64,000 nt of DNA from Merdimmobilis hominis (GTDB lineage: Bacteria > Bacillota > Clostridia > Oscillospirales > Ruminococcaceae): the NCBI RefSeq assembly GCF_021109255.1, contig NZ_JAJODG010000003.1; one strand, written 5' to 3'. Below the pieces are notes generated by a model. The model worked only from the letters and a program-made list of their open reading frames with translations, did not search any database and had not been told where the DNA came from. The position numbers were made by a program, and so were the translations under genes. The stretch's first letter is position 1; every line of letters begins with the position of its first letter. This document shows, one piece after another, positions 24,726-33,432 of the stretch.

Positions 24726-24864
24726 AAGAGAAAGCCGCCGATCCCAATAGCGGAATGGCGGCAGAAAATCACGATCAAAGCTCCCTCCGCCGGCATTATC
24801 CGTATCAGGTTAGCGGGTCGAGACGGCATTACGTCTCCTCTCAGCCTGCTGCGCAAGCTCCCCG
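24726..24864 (-). promoter_or_regulatory. TPP riboswitch (THI element) with downstream terminator
   Basis: On the minus strand the aptamer (24779-24864) contains the hallmarks GCAGGCTGAGAGG, GACCC, ACCTGATACGGATAATGCC and GGCGGAGGGAG, an essentially consensus THI box. Downstream, GCCGCC/GGCGGC arms (24734-24762) followed by a T-rich run form the expression-platform terminator. Binding of thiamine pyrophosphate would favour the terminator and switch thiW off. Confidence 0.96.
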
Positions 24865-24883
24865 GATGCAATTGTTCCTATTT

Positions 24884-24912
24884 AGGATATCCAGTTGTGC
24901 TGACCTTGTCAA
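24884..24912 (-). promoter_or_regulatory. Promoter of thiW
   Basis: On the minus strand TTGACA (24907-24912), 17-bp spacer, TATCCT (24884-24889), placing the start about a dozen bases before the aptamer. Confidence 0.65.
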
Positions 24913-25027
24913 GGGAAAACGGAAAAAATGTAACCAACTGTTACAGAAATGGGCAAAAAAAGTCGAAATACGGCAAAAAATTAACAGAATCTTTATACTT
25001 TGGACAAATATCGGTTACATGCTGTTC

Positions 25028-25055
25028 TTGACTATTCCTTTTTAATTAGTATAAT
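25028..25055 (+). promoter_or_regulatory. Promoter of the dehydratase-activase operon
   Basis: TTGACT (25028-25033), 16-bp spacer, TATAAT (25050-25055), giving a leader of about 120 nt. Confidence 0.75.
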
Positions 25056-25179
25056 GGGGGCACATAGAAAATGTTGAAATAACACAAAAAAACCAGAATT
25101 TTCCCAAAAACGGTCTAAATTATTTGTGAGTATTTGACATAGTGAAAAGATGAAGTGTTCTGTAATTGGAGGGTCGGCT

Positions 25180-28134
25180 ATGGGCCTTAAACTGGGAATT
25201 GACATCGGTTCCACCACGGTCAAAGTGGTGATCATGGATGGGGATGCTATTTTATGGCGGCGTTATGAACGCCATTTTTCGCAGGTGCGGCAGAAAACGG
25301 CGGAATTGCTGGAGGCCGCCCGCCAGGTGGTGGGAGACCAGCCTCTTCACGCGGCAGTGTCAGGCTCTGCGGGGTTTGGGGTGGCAAAACTGATTGGAAT
25401 GCAGTTTATCCAGGAGGTGTTTGCCACCGGACAGGCCATCCGTTACTTCGGTATAGATGCGGATGCGGTCATTGAGCTGGGGGGAGAGGACGCCAAGATC
25501 CTCTTCCTCACCGGCGGGGTAGAGGAGCGGATGAACGGCAGCTGTGCTGGCGGCACCGGCGCGTTTATCGACCAGATGGCGACTTTATTAAATGTCACCA
25601 CCGATGAACTGGATGAATTGAGCTTGCAGCACACCCGGATCTACCCCATTGCCTCCCGGTGCGGGGTGTTTGCTAAAACCGACATCCAGCCCCTTCTCAA
25701 CCAAGGGGCCCGCAAGGAGGATCTGGCCGCCAGCATCTTCCAGGCGGTGGTCAATCAGACCATCACCGGCTTGGCCCAGGGCCGCCCCATCGAGGGGAAG
25801 GTGGTCTTCCTCGGGGGGCCGCTTTACTTTTTGAAGGGCCTGCGGGAACGGTTCCAGGAGACGTTGAAACTGGATGCTGACCACGCCTTTTTCCCCGAGT
25901 GGAGCCAGTACGCCGTGGCCATCGGCACTGCGGTTTACGCCGATGAAAATGCCCCGGAGACCACCCTCTCTCAAGTGATGGAACGGATAAAGAGCGCTTC
26001 AGAGGAGAGCCACAGCGGCCGGTATCTGGAGCCGCTTTTTCAAAACCGGGGAGAATACGAAGAATTCTCCCGCCGCCACAGCTCTGCCACGGTGGAGGAG
26101 CGGGATCTATCCAGCTATGAGGGATCTGCTTACCTGGGCATTGACTGTGGAAGCACCACCACCAAGCTGGTGCTCATCGGCCAGGAGGCGGAAATTTTAT
26201 ACCAGTACTACAGTTCCAACCAGGGCAACCCGGTGGAGCTGGTTCGCCGGCAATTGACCGAGGTCCGCCGGCTCTGCGGGGACCGGGTGGCCATCCGTGG
26301 GGTGGTGACTACCGGTTACGGGGAGGAATTGATTCAAAACGCCTTCCACGCCGACGCCGGCATTGTGGAAACGGTGGCCCACTTCCGGGCGGCCCGGTTC
26401 TTTGACCCGCAGGTGGATTTTATTTTGGACATCGGCGGCCAGGATATCAAATGCTTCAAGGTGCGTTCCAACGCCATCGACAGCATCATGCTCAATGAAG
26501 CTTGTTCCTCCGGGTGCGGCTCTTTCATTGAGACTTTTGCCAAATCCATGGGCTACTCCACCGAGGAATTCGCCCAAAAGGGCCTCTTCGCCAAGTACCC
26601 AGTGGATTTGGGTTCCCGCTGTACGGTGTTTATGAACTCCTCGGTCAAGCAGGCCCAGAAAGATGGGGCCACAGTGGAGGATATCTCCGCCGGGCTCTCC
26701 ATCAGCGTGGTGAAAAATGCGGTGTACAAGGTCATACGGGCCACCAGTGCCAGCGAGCTGGGACACAATGTGGTGGTCCAGGGGGGCACCTTTTACAACG
26801 ACGCGGTGCTCCGGGCCTTTGAGCGGGAGCTGGGGGCCAACGTCACCCGCCCGGTCATCGCCGGGCTGATGGGCGCTTATGGGGCCGCCCTCAGCGCCCG
26901 GGAGATGAACCTATCCCAGTCGAGCCTCCTCTCCCTTCAGGAGCTGGAGGATTTCACCCATACCGCTAAACCGGCAGTCTGCGGCCTCTGCCCCAACCGC
27001 TGCAATTTGACGGTGAATTCCTTTGCCGGCGGGGGAAAATACATCTCCGGCAACCGGTGCGAGCGCCCGCTGGGCAGCCGCCCCAAGGAGAGCGCCCCCA
27101 ACCTGTACCAGTTTAAACTGAAGCGGCTGGTGGACCTCTCCGCCCAAGGAAAACCCGGCCCGCGGGGCAAAATCGGTTTGGCTCTGGGGATGAATATGTA
27201 TGAAAACCTCCCCTTCTGGCATACCTTCTTTACCCAGCTGGGGTTTGAAGTGGTGGTATCACCGCCTTCTACCGTGGAGCTGTTCGCCAAGGGGCGGTAC
27301 ACCATCCCATCCGATACCGTCTGCTACCCGGCCAAGCTGATGCACGGCCATATGGAGTACCTGCTGGAACAAGGGGTGCCCACCATCTTTTACCCCAGCC
27401 TCACCTACAACTTCGATGAGAAGCGGGGGGACAACCACTACAACTGCCCTGTAGTGGCCTATTACCCAGAACTGCTTCACGCCAACCTGCAAAAGCTTTC
27501 CCAGGTGCGGTATCTGTACCCCTATTTGTCTACCGATGACCCAAAATCTTTTGTGCGGGAAATATATACCTATCTGCGCCAATACGTGGCTGACCTGACC
27601 AAAAGAGAGGTCAAACAGGCGGCAGAGCAGGCGTACCAGGTTTATTACCGCTGGCATGATGACCTGCGGCTGGAGGCGGAGAAAGCCATCGCTGAGACCC
27701 GCGCCCGCGGGGGCAAAATTATCGTGCTGGCCGGCCGGCCTTACCATGTGGACCCAGAGGTCAACCACGGCATCGACCGGCTGATCAGCGGCCTGGGGGT
27801 GACCGTCCTCACCGAGGACAGCATCTTTGAATTGGCCGCGCCCCAGAGGGTCCGGGTTCTGAACCAGTGGACCTACCACGCCCGGATGTACTCCGCTGCC
27901 CAGTATGTGGCCACCCAGCCGGATATGGAGCTGGTGCAGCTGGTCTCCTTTGGCTGCGGCATCGACGCCATCACCACCGACGAGGTGCGGGACATCTTGG
28001 AATCGGCGGGGAAATTATACACTGAGTTGAAAATTGATGAAATTAACAACCTTGGGGCGGTAAAAATCCGCATCCGAAGCCTTCTGGAGGCCATGGAGGA
28101 ACGCCGCCGCGCCCGGGAGAAAGGGGAGAACTGA
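25180..28134 (+). CDS. 2-hydroxyacyl-CoA dehydratase activase-like protein (two BcrA/D ATPase domains plus DUF2229)
   Basis: A 984-residue protein. ATG 25180 follows GGAGGG by 6 nt; ATG 25150 lacks a site. Two ASKHA ATPase domains are present: the first starts LGIDIGSTTVKVV, the second (about residue 320) LGIDCGSTTTKLVLIG. Each has the cluster-bearing segment, NGSCAGGTGAFIDQMA and EACSSGCGSFIETFA, whose cysteines hold the bridging 4Fe-4S cluster. A cysteine motif CGLCPNRCNLT near residue 605 opens the DUF2229 region, which ends near 984. Such activases use ATP to drive low-potential electron transfer into a dehydratase or reductase. The partner domain is encoded by the next gene, 3 bp away; in many clostridia the two are one polypeptide of about 1400 residues. 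Substrate unknown. Confidence 0.92.
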   Translation: MGLKLGIDIGSTTVKVVIMDGDAILWRRYERHFSQVRQKTAELLEAARQVVGDQPLHAAVSGSAGFGVAKLIGMQFIQEVFATGQAIRYFGIDADAVIELGGEDAKILFLTGGVEERMNGSCAGGTGAFIDQMATLLNVTTDELDELSLQHTRIYPIASRCGVFAKTDIQPLLNQGARKEDLAASIFQAVVNQTITGLAQGRPIEGKVVFLGGPLYFLKGLRERFQETLKLDADHAFFPEWSQYAVAIGTAVYADENAPETTLSQVMERIKSASEESHSGRYLEPLFQNRGEYEEFSRRHSSATVEERDLSSYEGSAYLGIDCGSTTTKLVLIGQEAEILYQYYSSNQGNPVELVRRQLTEVRRLCGDRVAIRGVVTTGYGEELIQNAFHADAGIVETVAHFRAARFFDPQVDFILDIGGQDIKCFKVRSNAIDSIMLNEACSSGCGSFIETFAKSMGYSTEEFAQKGLFAKYPVDLGSRCTVFMNSSVKQAQKDGATVEDISAGLSISVVKNAVYKVIRATSASELGHNVVVQGGTFYNDAVLRAFERELGANVTRPVIAGLMGAYGAALSAREMNLSQSSLLSLQELEDFTHTAKPAVCGLCPNRCNLTVNSFAGGGKYISGNRCERPLGSRPKESAPNLYQFKLKRLVDLSAQGKPGPRGKIGLALGMNMYENLPFWHTFFTQLGFEVVVSPPSTVELFAKGRYTIPSDTVCYPAKLMHGHMEYLLEQGVPTIFYPSLTYNFDEKRGDNHYNCPVVAYYPELLHANLQKLSQVRYLYPYLSTDDPKSFVREIYTYLRQYVADLTKREVKQAAEQAYQVYYRWHDDLRLEAEKAIAETRARGGKIIVLAGRPYHVDPEVNHGIDRLISGLGVTVLTEDSIFELAAPQRVRVLNQWTYHARMYSAAQYVATQPDMELVQLVSFGCGIDAITTDEVRDILESAGKLYTELKIDEINNLGAVKIRIRSLLEAMEERRRAREKGEN

Positions 28135-28137
28135 TCC

Positions 28138-29424
28138 ATGGAGCAATGCACACGGCCCTGTAGCCAATGCGCAGGCGCCCTTAAGGAGGAGAGGGTGGTC
28201 TTCACCCAAGAGATGAAGAAAACCCACACCATTCTAATTCCCACCATGCTGCCCATCCACTTCCGGTTTATGGCCAACATCCTGGAACAGAAGGGCTATA
28301 AGGTAAAGATACTGGAGAATGCCGGCCGCAGCGTGGTGGACGAAGGTCTGAAGAACGTCCACAACGACACTTGTTACCCCGCCTTGTTGGTCATCGGCCA
28401 GATGATCGACGCCCTGAAAAGCGGGGAGTATGATCTGGACAAAGTCGCTCTGCTGATCACCCAGACCGGCGGCGGCTGCCGGGCGTCCAACTACATCCAC
28501 CTGCTGCGCAAAGCCCTGCAAAAAAGCGGCTTCGGCTACATCCCGGTGATCTCCCTGAACATCGGCGGATTGGAGAAAAACCCTGGCTTTACCCTCTCGG
28601 TCTCCGACTATGAAAAGCTGATGTACGCGGTGATCCTGGGGGATTTAATCATGCTCCTTGCCAACCAGTGCCGCCCTTATGAGGTGGAAGAGGGGGAGAC
28701 CGACCGCACCGTCAACCGGTGGATCGAAGTGATGAGCGAATTCTTCCGGGGCAAAAAGGTGCTGAACTGGGGCAGAATGAGACCCTACTGCACCCAGATC
28801 CTCCGGGATTTTGCCGCCATCCCCAAGGCTGGGAAGCAGAAAATCCGGGTGGGGGTTGTTGGGGAAATCTACGTCAAGTACTCCCCTTTGGGCAATAACA
28901 ACCTGGAGGACTTCCTCCACAGCGAGGGCGCTGAGGTGGTTGTGCCCGGCCTTCTGGACTTTTGCCTCTACTGTGTGTACAATATGATAGAAGACCATAA
29001 GCTCTACGGCGGCCCCAAGGGGAAATACTGGGCTGCCCAAGCGGTCTACCGGTATCTGGTGGGCAAAAAGCGGAAGCTGATCGAGTTGATCCGGGAAGAG
29101 GGCACCTTTGACCCGCCGGAGGACTTTGAAGCGATCCGCGCCATGGCAGAGGGGTACATCAGCACCGGCATGAAGATGGGGGAGGGCTGGCTCCTCACCG
29201 CAGAGATGGTGGAGCTGATCCACAAGGGGATCAACAACATTGTTTGCACCCAGCCCTTTGGGTGCCTGCCCAACCACATCGCCGGCAAGGGGATGATCCA
29301 TCTGATCAAGGAGAAAAACCCTCAAGCCAACATTGTGGCGGTGGACTACGATCCCGGCGCCAGCGAAGTCAACCAGCAGAACCGCATCAAACTGATGCTG
29401 GCCAATGCGGCGATGGCCCAATAG
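28138..29424 (+). CDS. 2-hydroxyacyl-CoA dehydratase (HgdB/D-like) subunit
   Basis: A 428-residue protein resembling the cysteine-ligated dehydratase subunits. ATG 28138 lies 3 nt after the upstream stop, and GGGGAG within that gene serves as ribosome site. Candidate 4Fe-4S ligands are the N-terminal CTRPCSQC, NDTCYPALL near residue 80, a Cys in the GGGCRASNY loop near 120, and CTQPFGCLPNH near 370. The electron acceptor end of the activase above would deliver electrons here. The combined length of both genes (about 1412) equals the usual fused form, so this is a split version with domain order kept. It is followed 37 bp later by a response regulator in the same direction. The reaction it catalyses cannot be assigned. 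Confidence 0.85.
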   Translation: MEQCTRPCSQCAGALKEERVVFTQEMKKTHTILIPTMLPIHFRFMANILEQKGYKVKILENAGRSVVDEGLKNVHNDTCYPALLVIGQMIDALKSGEYDLDKVALLITQTGGGCRASNYIHLLRKALQKSGFGYIPVISLNIGGLEKNPGFTLSVSDYEKLMYAVILGDLIMLLANQCRPYEVEEGETDRTVNRWIEVMSEFFRGKKVLNWGRMRPYCTQILRDFAAIPKAGKQKIRVGVVGEIYVKYSPLGNNNLEDFLHSEGAEVVVPGLLDFCLYCVYNMIEDHKLYGGPKGKYWAAQAVYRYLVGKKRKLIELIREEGTFDPPEDFEAIRAMAEGYISTGMKMGEGWLLTAEMVELIHKGINNIVCTQPFGCLPNHIAGKGMIHLIKEKNPQANIVAVDYDPGASEVNQQNRIKLMLANAAMAQ

Positions 29425-29461
29425 CGGGCCTAAGATTGGATTGGGCAAAGGAGGAATTGGG

Positions 29462-30190
29462 ATGAAGACAATGATTTTAGTGGTGGAGGACGACAAGGCA
29501 GTCCGCAACCTGATCACCACCACCTTGGAAACCCAAGGCTATGCCTTTGTCACCGCGGAAAAGGGGAGCGACGCTATCTCCGCAGCGGTGTCTTACCGGC
29601 CGGATGTGATGATCTTGGACCTGGGCTTACCGGACATAGATGGGGTAGAAATCATCAAAAAGGTGCGGTCCTGGAGCAACAATCCTATTATTGTAGTCAG
29701 CGCCCGCAGCGAGGACCGGGATAAGATCGACGCCTTGGATGCCGGGGCGGACGATTACTTGACCAAACCCTTCAGTGTGGAGGAGCTTTTGGCCCGCATC
29801 CGGGTGGCGCTGCGCAAGATGAATTACGACAACAGCCCGGTGAAAAATAGCCCAGTGTTTGTCAACGGCTCCTTAAAAATCGACTATTCCGCCGGGTGCG
29901 TCTATGTGGACGGCAGGGAAATTCACCTCACCCCTATCGAATACAAGCTCCTGTGCCTGTTGGCCCGCAACGTGGGCAAGGTGCTCACCCACAACTACAT
30001 TCTGCGGGAGGTGTGGGTCAACGCCTTGGAGAGCGACACCCCATCTCTGCGGGTGTTTATGGCTACCCTGCGCAAAAAGATCGAGAAGAACCCCTCCCGG
30101 CCCGAGTACATCCAGACCCATGTGGGGGTGGGGTACCGGATGATCCGCCTTCAAACCGAAGAGGAGAGCGCTTCTGAAAAGGATGAATAA
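29462..30190 (+). CDS. OmpR/KdpE-type response regulator (orphan)
   Basis: A 242-residue DNA-binding response regulator. ATG 29462 follows AAAGGAGGAATT. The receiver domain has the acidic pair in VVEDDKAV, the phospho-acceptor Asp53 in MILDLGLP, and Lys102 in YLTKPFS. The C-terminal winged helix has LTPIEYKLLCLLARN, RVFMATLRKKIE and a terminal THVGVGYRM. It is closest to KdpE, which controls potassium transport with the kinase KdpD, but no kinase or kdp gene is in the window. It may be phosphorylated by a remote kinase or the nearby HPt relay (speculative). It follows the dehydratase gene by 37 bp, so it may be co-transcribed. Confidence 0.93.
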   Translation: MKTMILVVEDDKAVRNLITTTLETQGYAFVTAEKGSDAISAAVSYRPDVMILDLGLPDIDGVEIIKKVRSWSNNPIIVVSARSEDRDKIDALDAGADDYLTKPFSVEELLARIRVALRKMNYDNSPVKNSPVFVNGSLKIDYSAGCVYVDGREIHLTPIEYKLLCLLARNVGKVLTHNYILREVWVNALESDTPSLRVFMATLRKKIEKNPSRPEYIQTHVGVGYRMIRLQTEEESASEKDE

Positions 30191-30197
30191 TCAAAGG

Positions 30198-30256
30198 TCC
30201 CGGCTGGAAGGATACCCCATGTGGGGGGATTCTGTATGGCCGGGGCTTTTTTATAT
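30198..30256 (+). terminator. Terminator after the response regulator
   Basis: GTCCCGGC pairs (one wobble) with GCCGGGGC around a smaller TACCCC/GGGG hairpin, followed by TTTTTTAT. Confidence 0.7.
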
Positions 30257-30320
30257 AAAAGACAAAATTTGCACTTTATTCACAGATTCCTCAAACCACG
30301 TCCTCTACAATTCTCTGGGG

Positions 30321-30344
30321 CTTTGTGATACAATAGTCACAAAG
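30321..30344 (+). promoter_or_regulatory. Perfect palindrome over a putative -10 box (operator candidate)
   Basis: CTTTGTGA (30321-30328) and TCACAAAG (30337-30344) flank an 8-bp centre that includes TACAAT, a plausible -10 box for the downstream permease gene. The half-sites resemble CRP/FNR (TGTGA) or Rex (TTGTGA) sites, but the spacing is two bases longer than usual. The stretch 30257-30492 has no gene. Confidence 0.4.
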
Positions 30345-30492
30345 TGGTAACAAGGGAGAAATTTCTCCTTAGGCCAGGGCGGGGGAAAAGTTTCCCAGCA
30401 GCGCCGGTTCTGCGACACTGTAAAATTGTGACCGTTTTGTGAAAGCCAAGGCGGATCAAAACGCGGCCAAAGGCCGTGAGGAGGAAAAAAGG

Positions 30493-31659
30493 TTGGAGTT
30501 TGATAGGCGTACAACCAAAACTTTATTTGCCCTAGTGGCTTTTGGAGTCCTGGGCTTTTGGGTTCTGGAAAATTTTAAAGCAGTTTGCTCCGTTTTAGGT
30601 GGGATACTCGGGCTGTTCTCCCCTTTTGTAGTGGGTGCGGCAATCGCGTTTATCCTCAATGTGCCCATGCGGGCGCTGGAGCGGGGGCTGTTTTCCAAGG
30701 TGGGCAAGGATGGGAAGCCCCCCCGGTTTGCCCGCCCGGTATCGCTGCTGCTGTCCCTTCTGGGCGTGCTGGCGACCATTGGGGTGGTGCTTTTTTTGGT
30801 GATCCCCGAAGTGATGCGCACTTTCCGCACCATTGGGGAGGGCATTCCCATTCTGCTCAATTCCCTGTACCAGTGGGCCAGCCAGTTTGAAGGGGAGTGG
30901 CCGGGTTTCTCCCAGTGGATCCTCTCCCTCCAGGTGGATTGGGAGGGCTTTGCCCATTCCGCTCTGCAATTTCTCCGGAGCGGTGCGAGCAACTTCCTTT
31001 CCTCCACGGTGAATGTGGCCACTTCGGTGGTGGGCGGTGTGTTCCGGGGGATCATGGGGCTAATTTTCGCCATCTATATCCTGCTGCGCAAAGAAACGCT
31101 GGCAGTGCAGTTTAAAAAGATGACCTATGCCTTTTTGCCGGAGCGGGTGGCGGATGAGATGATCCGCATCCTCACCATGGCGGAGAAGACTTTCTCCAAC
31201 TTCATGGCAGGCCAATGTGTGGAGGCGATGATCCTAGGGTCGCTGTTTTTTGCCGCCATGCTGCTGTTCCGCCTGCCCTATGCGCTGATGATTTCAGTTC
31301 TTATCGCCTTTACTGCACTGATTCCAGTGTTCGGCGCCTTTGTGGGTTGTTTTATAGGCGCCTTTTTGATTTTGGTCACTAGCCCTATGAAAGCGGTTGA
31401 GTTTGTAGTGCTGTTCTGCATTTTGCAGCAGCTGGAAAACAATTTGATCTACCCCCGGGTGGTGGGCACTTCAGTGGGCCTGCCCGCCATGTGGGTGATG
31501 ATGGCGGTGACAGTGGGTGGCAGCACTACCGGCGTGGTGGGCATGCTGGTAAGCGTCCCCCTGGCATCGGTGCTTTATTCCCTGTTGCGGGAGAAGGTCT
31601 ATCGGAATTTGCGCGTCCGTCGGGTTCCCGCTGGGAAGTGGAAGCCCCGGGAGCGATAA
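30493..31659 (+). CDS. AI-2E family transporter (PerM-type permease)
   Basis: A 388-residue polytopic membrane protein of the AI-2E/PerM family. TTG 30493 lies 8 nt after a perfect AGGAGG, whereas the GTG at 30439 has no ribosome site. About seven to eight membrane helices are visible: two at the N-terminus, a large extracytoplasmic loop at residues 100-190, then a C-terminal block with GLIFAIYILLRKE, MAGQCVEAMILGSLFF, IPVFGAFVGCFIGA and the family motif QQLENNLIYPRVVG. Members export autoinducer-2 or, in other lineages, ions such as sodium; which applies is unknown. It precedes cardiolipin synthase by 36 bp and both are likely one transcript. Confidence 0.93.
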   Translation: MEFDRRTTKTLFALVAFGVLGFWVLENFKAVCSVLGGILGLFSPFVVGAAIAFILNVPMRALERGLFSKVGKDGKPPRFARPVSLLLSLLGVLATIGVVLFLVIPEVMRTFRTIGEGIPILLNSLYQWASQFEGEWPGFSQWILSLQVDWEGFAHSALQFLRSGASNFLSSTVNVATSVVGGVFRGIMGLIFAIYILLRKETLAVQFKKMTYAFLPERVADEMIRILTMAEKTFSNFMAGQCVEAMILGSLFFAAMLLFRLPYALMISVLIAFTALIPVFGAFVGCFIGAFLILVTSPMKAVEFVVLFCILQQLENNLIYPRVVGTSVGLPAMWVMMAVTVGGSTTGVVGMLVSVPLASVLYSLLREKVYRNLRVRRVPAGKWKPRER

Positions 31660-31695
31660 TCGGAACCGGATTTTTAAGGAAAGAAGGGGAAAGAC

Positions 31696-33231
31696 GTGAA
31701 AAAGGTTTTACAGTTTTTGTTCCATCGGGTGGTCATCGTCGCTGTGTTTATCGCCATCCAGGTGCTGATCTTAGTGGGGATCATCTGGCGGTTCAACAAT
31801 TATTTCGTGTATTTTTATGCTTTCTCCATTCTGCTCAGCGTGTTGGTTCTTCTGTGGATCATCAACAACCGCAGCAACCCTGCGTATAAAATTGCTTGGA
31901 TTATACCAATCCTGTTGTTCCCCATCTTTGGCGGCTTGTTCTATTTGATGTTCGGTGGGAACAATCTCACCCAAAAGACCCGCTCAAAGATGCGCGCTTC
32001 CGAGGAGAAAGCCTATTCCCTGCTGGAACCCTACAACAGCATCGTGGAGGAAATTGAGGTGCAGAACCGGGAGGCGGCCAACCAGTCCCGCTATATTACA
32101 CAGTATGCCCACTGCCCGCCGTTCCGGGAGACCTCCAGCGAGTTCCTCCCCATTGGCGAGGTAAAATTTGAGCGGATGGTGGAGGAACTGAAAAAAGCAG
32201 AGCATTTTATCTTCCTGGAGTATTTTATCATCCAGGAAGGGAAGATGTGGAACACCATTTTGGAGATCCTCAAGGAAAAAGCTGCCCAGGGCGTGGATGT
32301 GCGGGTCATGTATGACGATGTGGGCTGTATTATGACCCTGCCCTACAAGTACAATGAAAAGCTGGAGTCCATGGGCATAAAATGCTGTGTATTTAACCCC
32401 TTTATTCCCATCTTGTCCTCTAAGCTCAACAACCGGGATCACCGGAAAATCTGTGTCATCGACGGCTGGGTGGGCTTTACCGGTGGTATCAACCTAGCTG
32501 ATGAATACATCAATGCCTACGAAAAACACGGCCATTGGAAGGACTGTGCCATCCTCCTCAAAGGAGAAGGGGTGTGGAGCCTGACATTGATGTTCCTCTC
32601 CATCTGGAACTACATCCGCCCCACTGACACCGACTACGACTGCTTCCGCCCCAGCCTGTACCAGAAGCAAGAGATCGAGCAGGACGGCTATGTCCAGCCC
32701 TTCACCGACAGCCCCTTGGATGGGGAGACGGTGGGCCGCACTGTGTACCTCAACCTGATCAACAAGGCCCAGAGGTATGTCTACATTGCGACACCCTACC
32801 TGATCATCGACAACGAGATGATTACCGCCCTGACGGTAGCGGCAAAATCCGGCGTGGATGTGCGGATTATCACCCCCCATGTGGCGGACAAGTGGTTTGT
32901 CCATGCGGTCACCCGGGCGTATTATGATGTCCTGGTGGATGCGGGGGTCAAAATCTATGAATACACCCCCGGCTTCATCCATGCCAAAACTTTTGCAGTG
33001 GACGATGAATATGGGGTGGTAGGTACCATCAACCTAGACTATCGCAGCCTCTATCTCCACTTTGAGTGCGGCGCATGGCTGTATCAAACCAAGAGTATCT
33101 TGGATGTGAAGGAGGATTACCTGAAGACCCTGGAAAAATGCCAGGAGATCACGGCGGAACAGTGCCGCAGCGTTCCGTGGTTCGTCCGGCTGTGCCGGGC
33201 AGTGCTTCGGGTATTTGCCCCGCTGATGTAA
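31696..33231 (+). CDS. cls: Cardiolipin synthase
   Basis: A 511-residue membrane-bound phospholipase D-superfamily enzyme. GTG 31696 follows GGAAAGAAGGGG. Two N-terminal membrane helices (residues about 8-60) and a short PLDc_N region precede two catalytic HKD motifs: NNRDHRKICVIDG with His249 and IHAKTFAVDDEY with His429, each followed by GT/GG-x-N-L-D. It condenses two phosphatidylglycerol molecules into cardiolipin plus glycerol at the inner membrane. Length and both motifs are normal for Firmicutes ClsA. It probably shares a transcript with the upstream AI-2E permease and ends at the hairpin 33241-33267. Confidence 0.96.
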   Translation: MKKVLQFLFHRVVIVAVFIAIQVLILVGIIWRFNNYFVYFYAFSILLSVLVLLWIINNRSNPAYKIAWIIPILLFPIFGGLFYLMFGGNNLTQKTRSKMRASEEKAYSLLEPYNSIVEEIEVQNREAANQSRYITQYAHCPPFRETSSEFLPIGEVKFERMVEELKKAEHFIFLEYFIIQEGKMWNTILEILKEKAAQGVDVRVMYDDVGCIMTLPYKYNEKLESMGIKCCVFNPFIPILSSKLNNRDHRKICVIDGWVGFTGGINLADEYINAYEKHGHWKDCAILLKGEGVWSLTLMFLSIWNYIRPTDTDYDCFRPSLYQKQEIEQDGYVQPFTDSPLDGETVGRTVYLNLINKAQRYVYIATPYLIIDNEMITALTVAAKSGVDVRIITPHVADKWFVHAVTRAYYDVLVDAGVKIYEYTPGFIHAKTFAVDDEYGVVGTINLDYRSLYLHFECGAWLYQTKSILDVKEDYLKTLEKCQEITAEQCRSVPWFVRLCRAVLRVFAPLM

Positions 33232-33240
33232 TAAAAATAA

Positions 33241-33267
33241 GGCCGCCGATGGCATCCATCGGCGGCC
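33241..33267 (+). terminator. Hairpin after cls
   Basis: A perfect 12-bp stem GGCCGCCGATGG / CCATCGGCGGCC with a 3-nt loop, followed by a weak T-rich run. Confidence 0.7.
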
Positions 33268-33355
33268 TGTTTGCATCAAGATGAGTTTAAGCAAGCACAC
33301 GTCCCCAGCAGAAAAGGATTGGAAATCCCCTATGATGGTTATTCCAATGGCCTAT

Positions 33356-33385
33356 TTTACAAAGCCTCTTTCTCTATGTTATACT
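33356..33385 (+). promoter_or_regulatory. Promoter of CoA-disulfide reductase
   Basis: TTTACA (33356-33361), 18-bp spacer, TATACT (33380-33385). Confidence 0.6.
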
Positions 33386-33432
33386 GAGGTTACATTGGAT
33401 GAGACCCGTATTTTGGAAGGAGGATAATCTTG

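Noticed and set aside
28120..28145. Programmed frameshift joining the activase and dehydratase genes
   Set aside because: No slippery heptamer or following structure is evident, and the second gene has its own start codon 3 nt after the stop.
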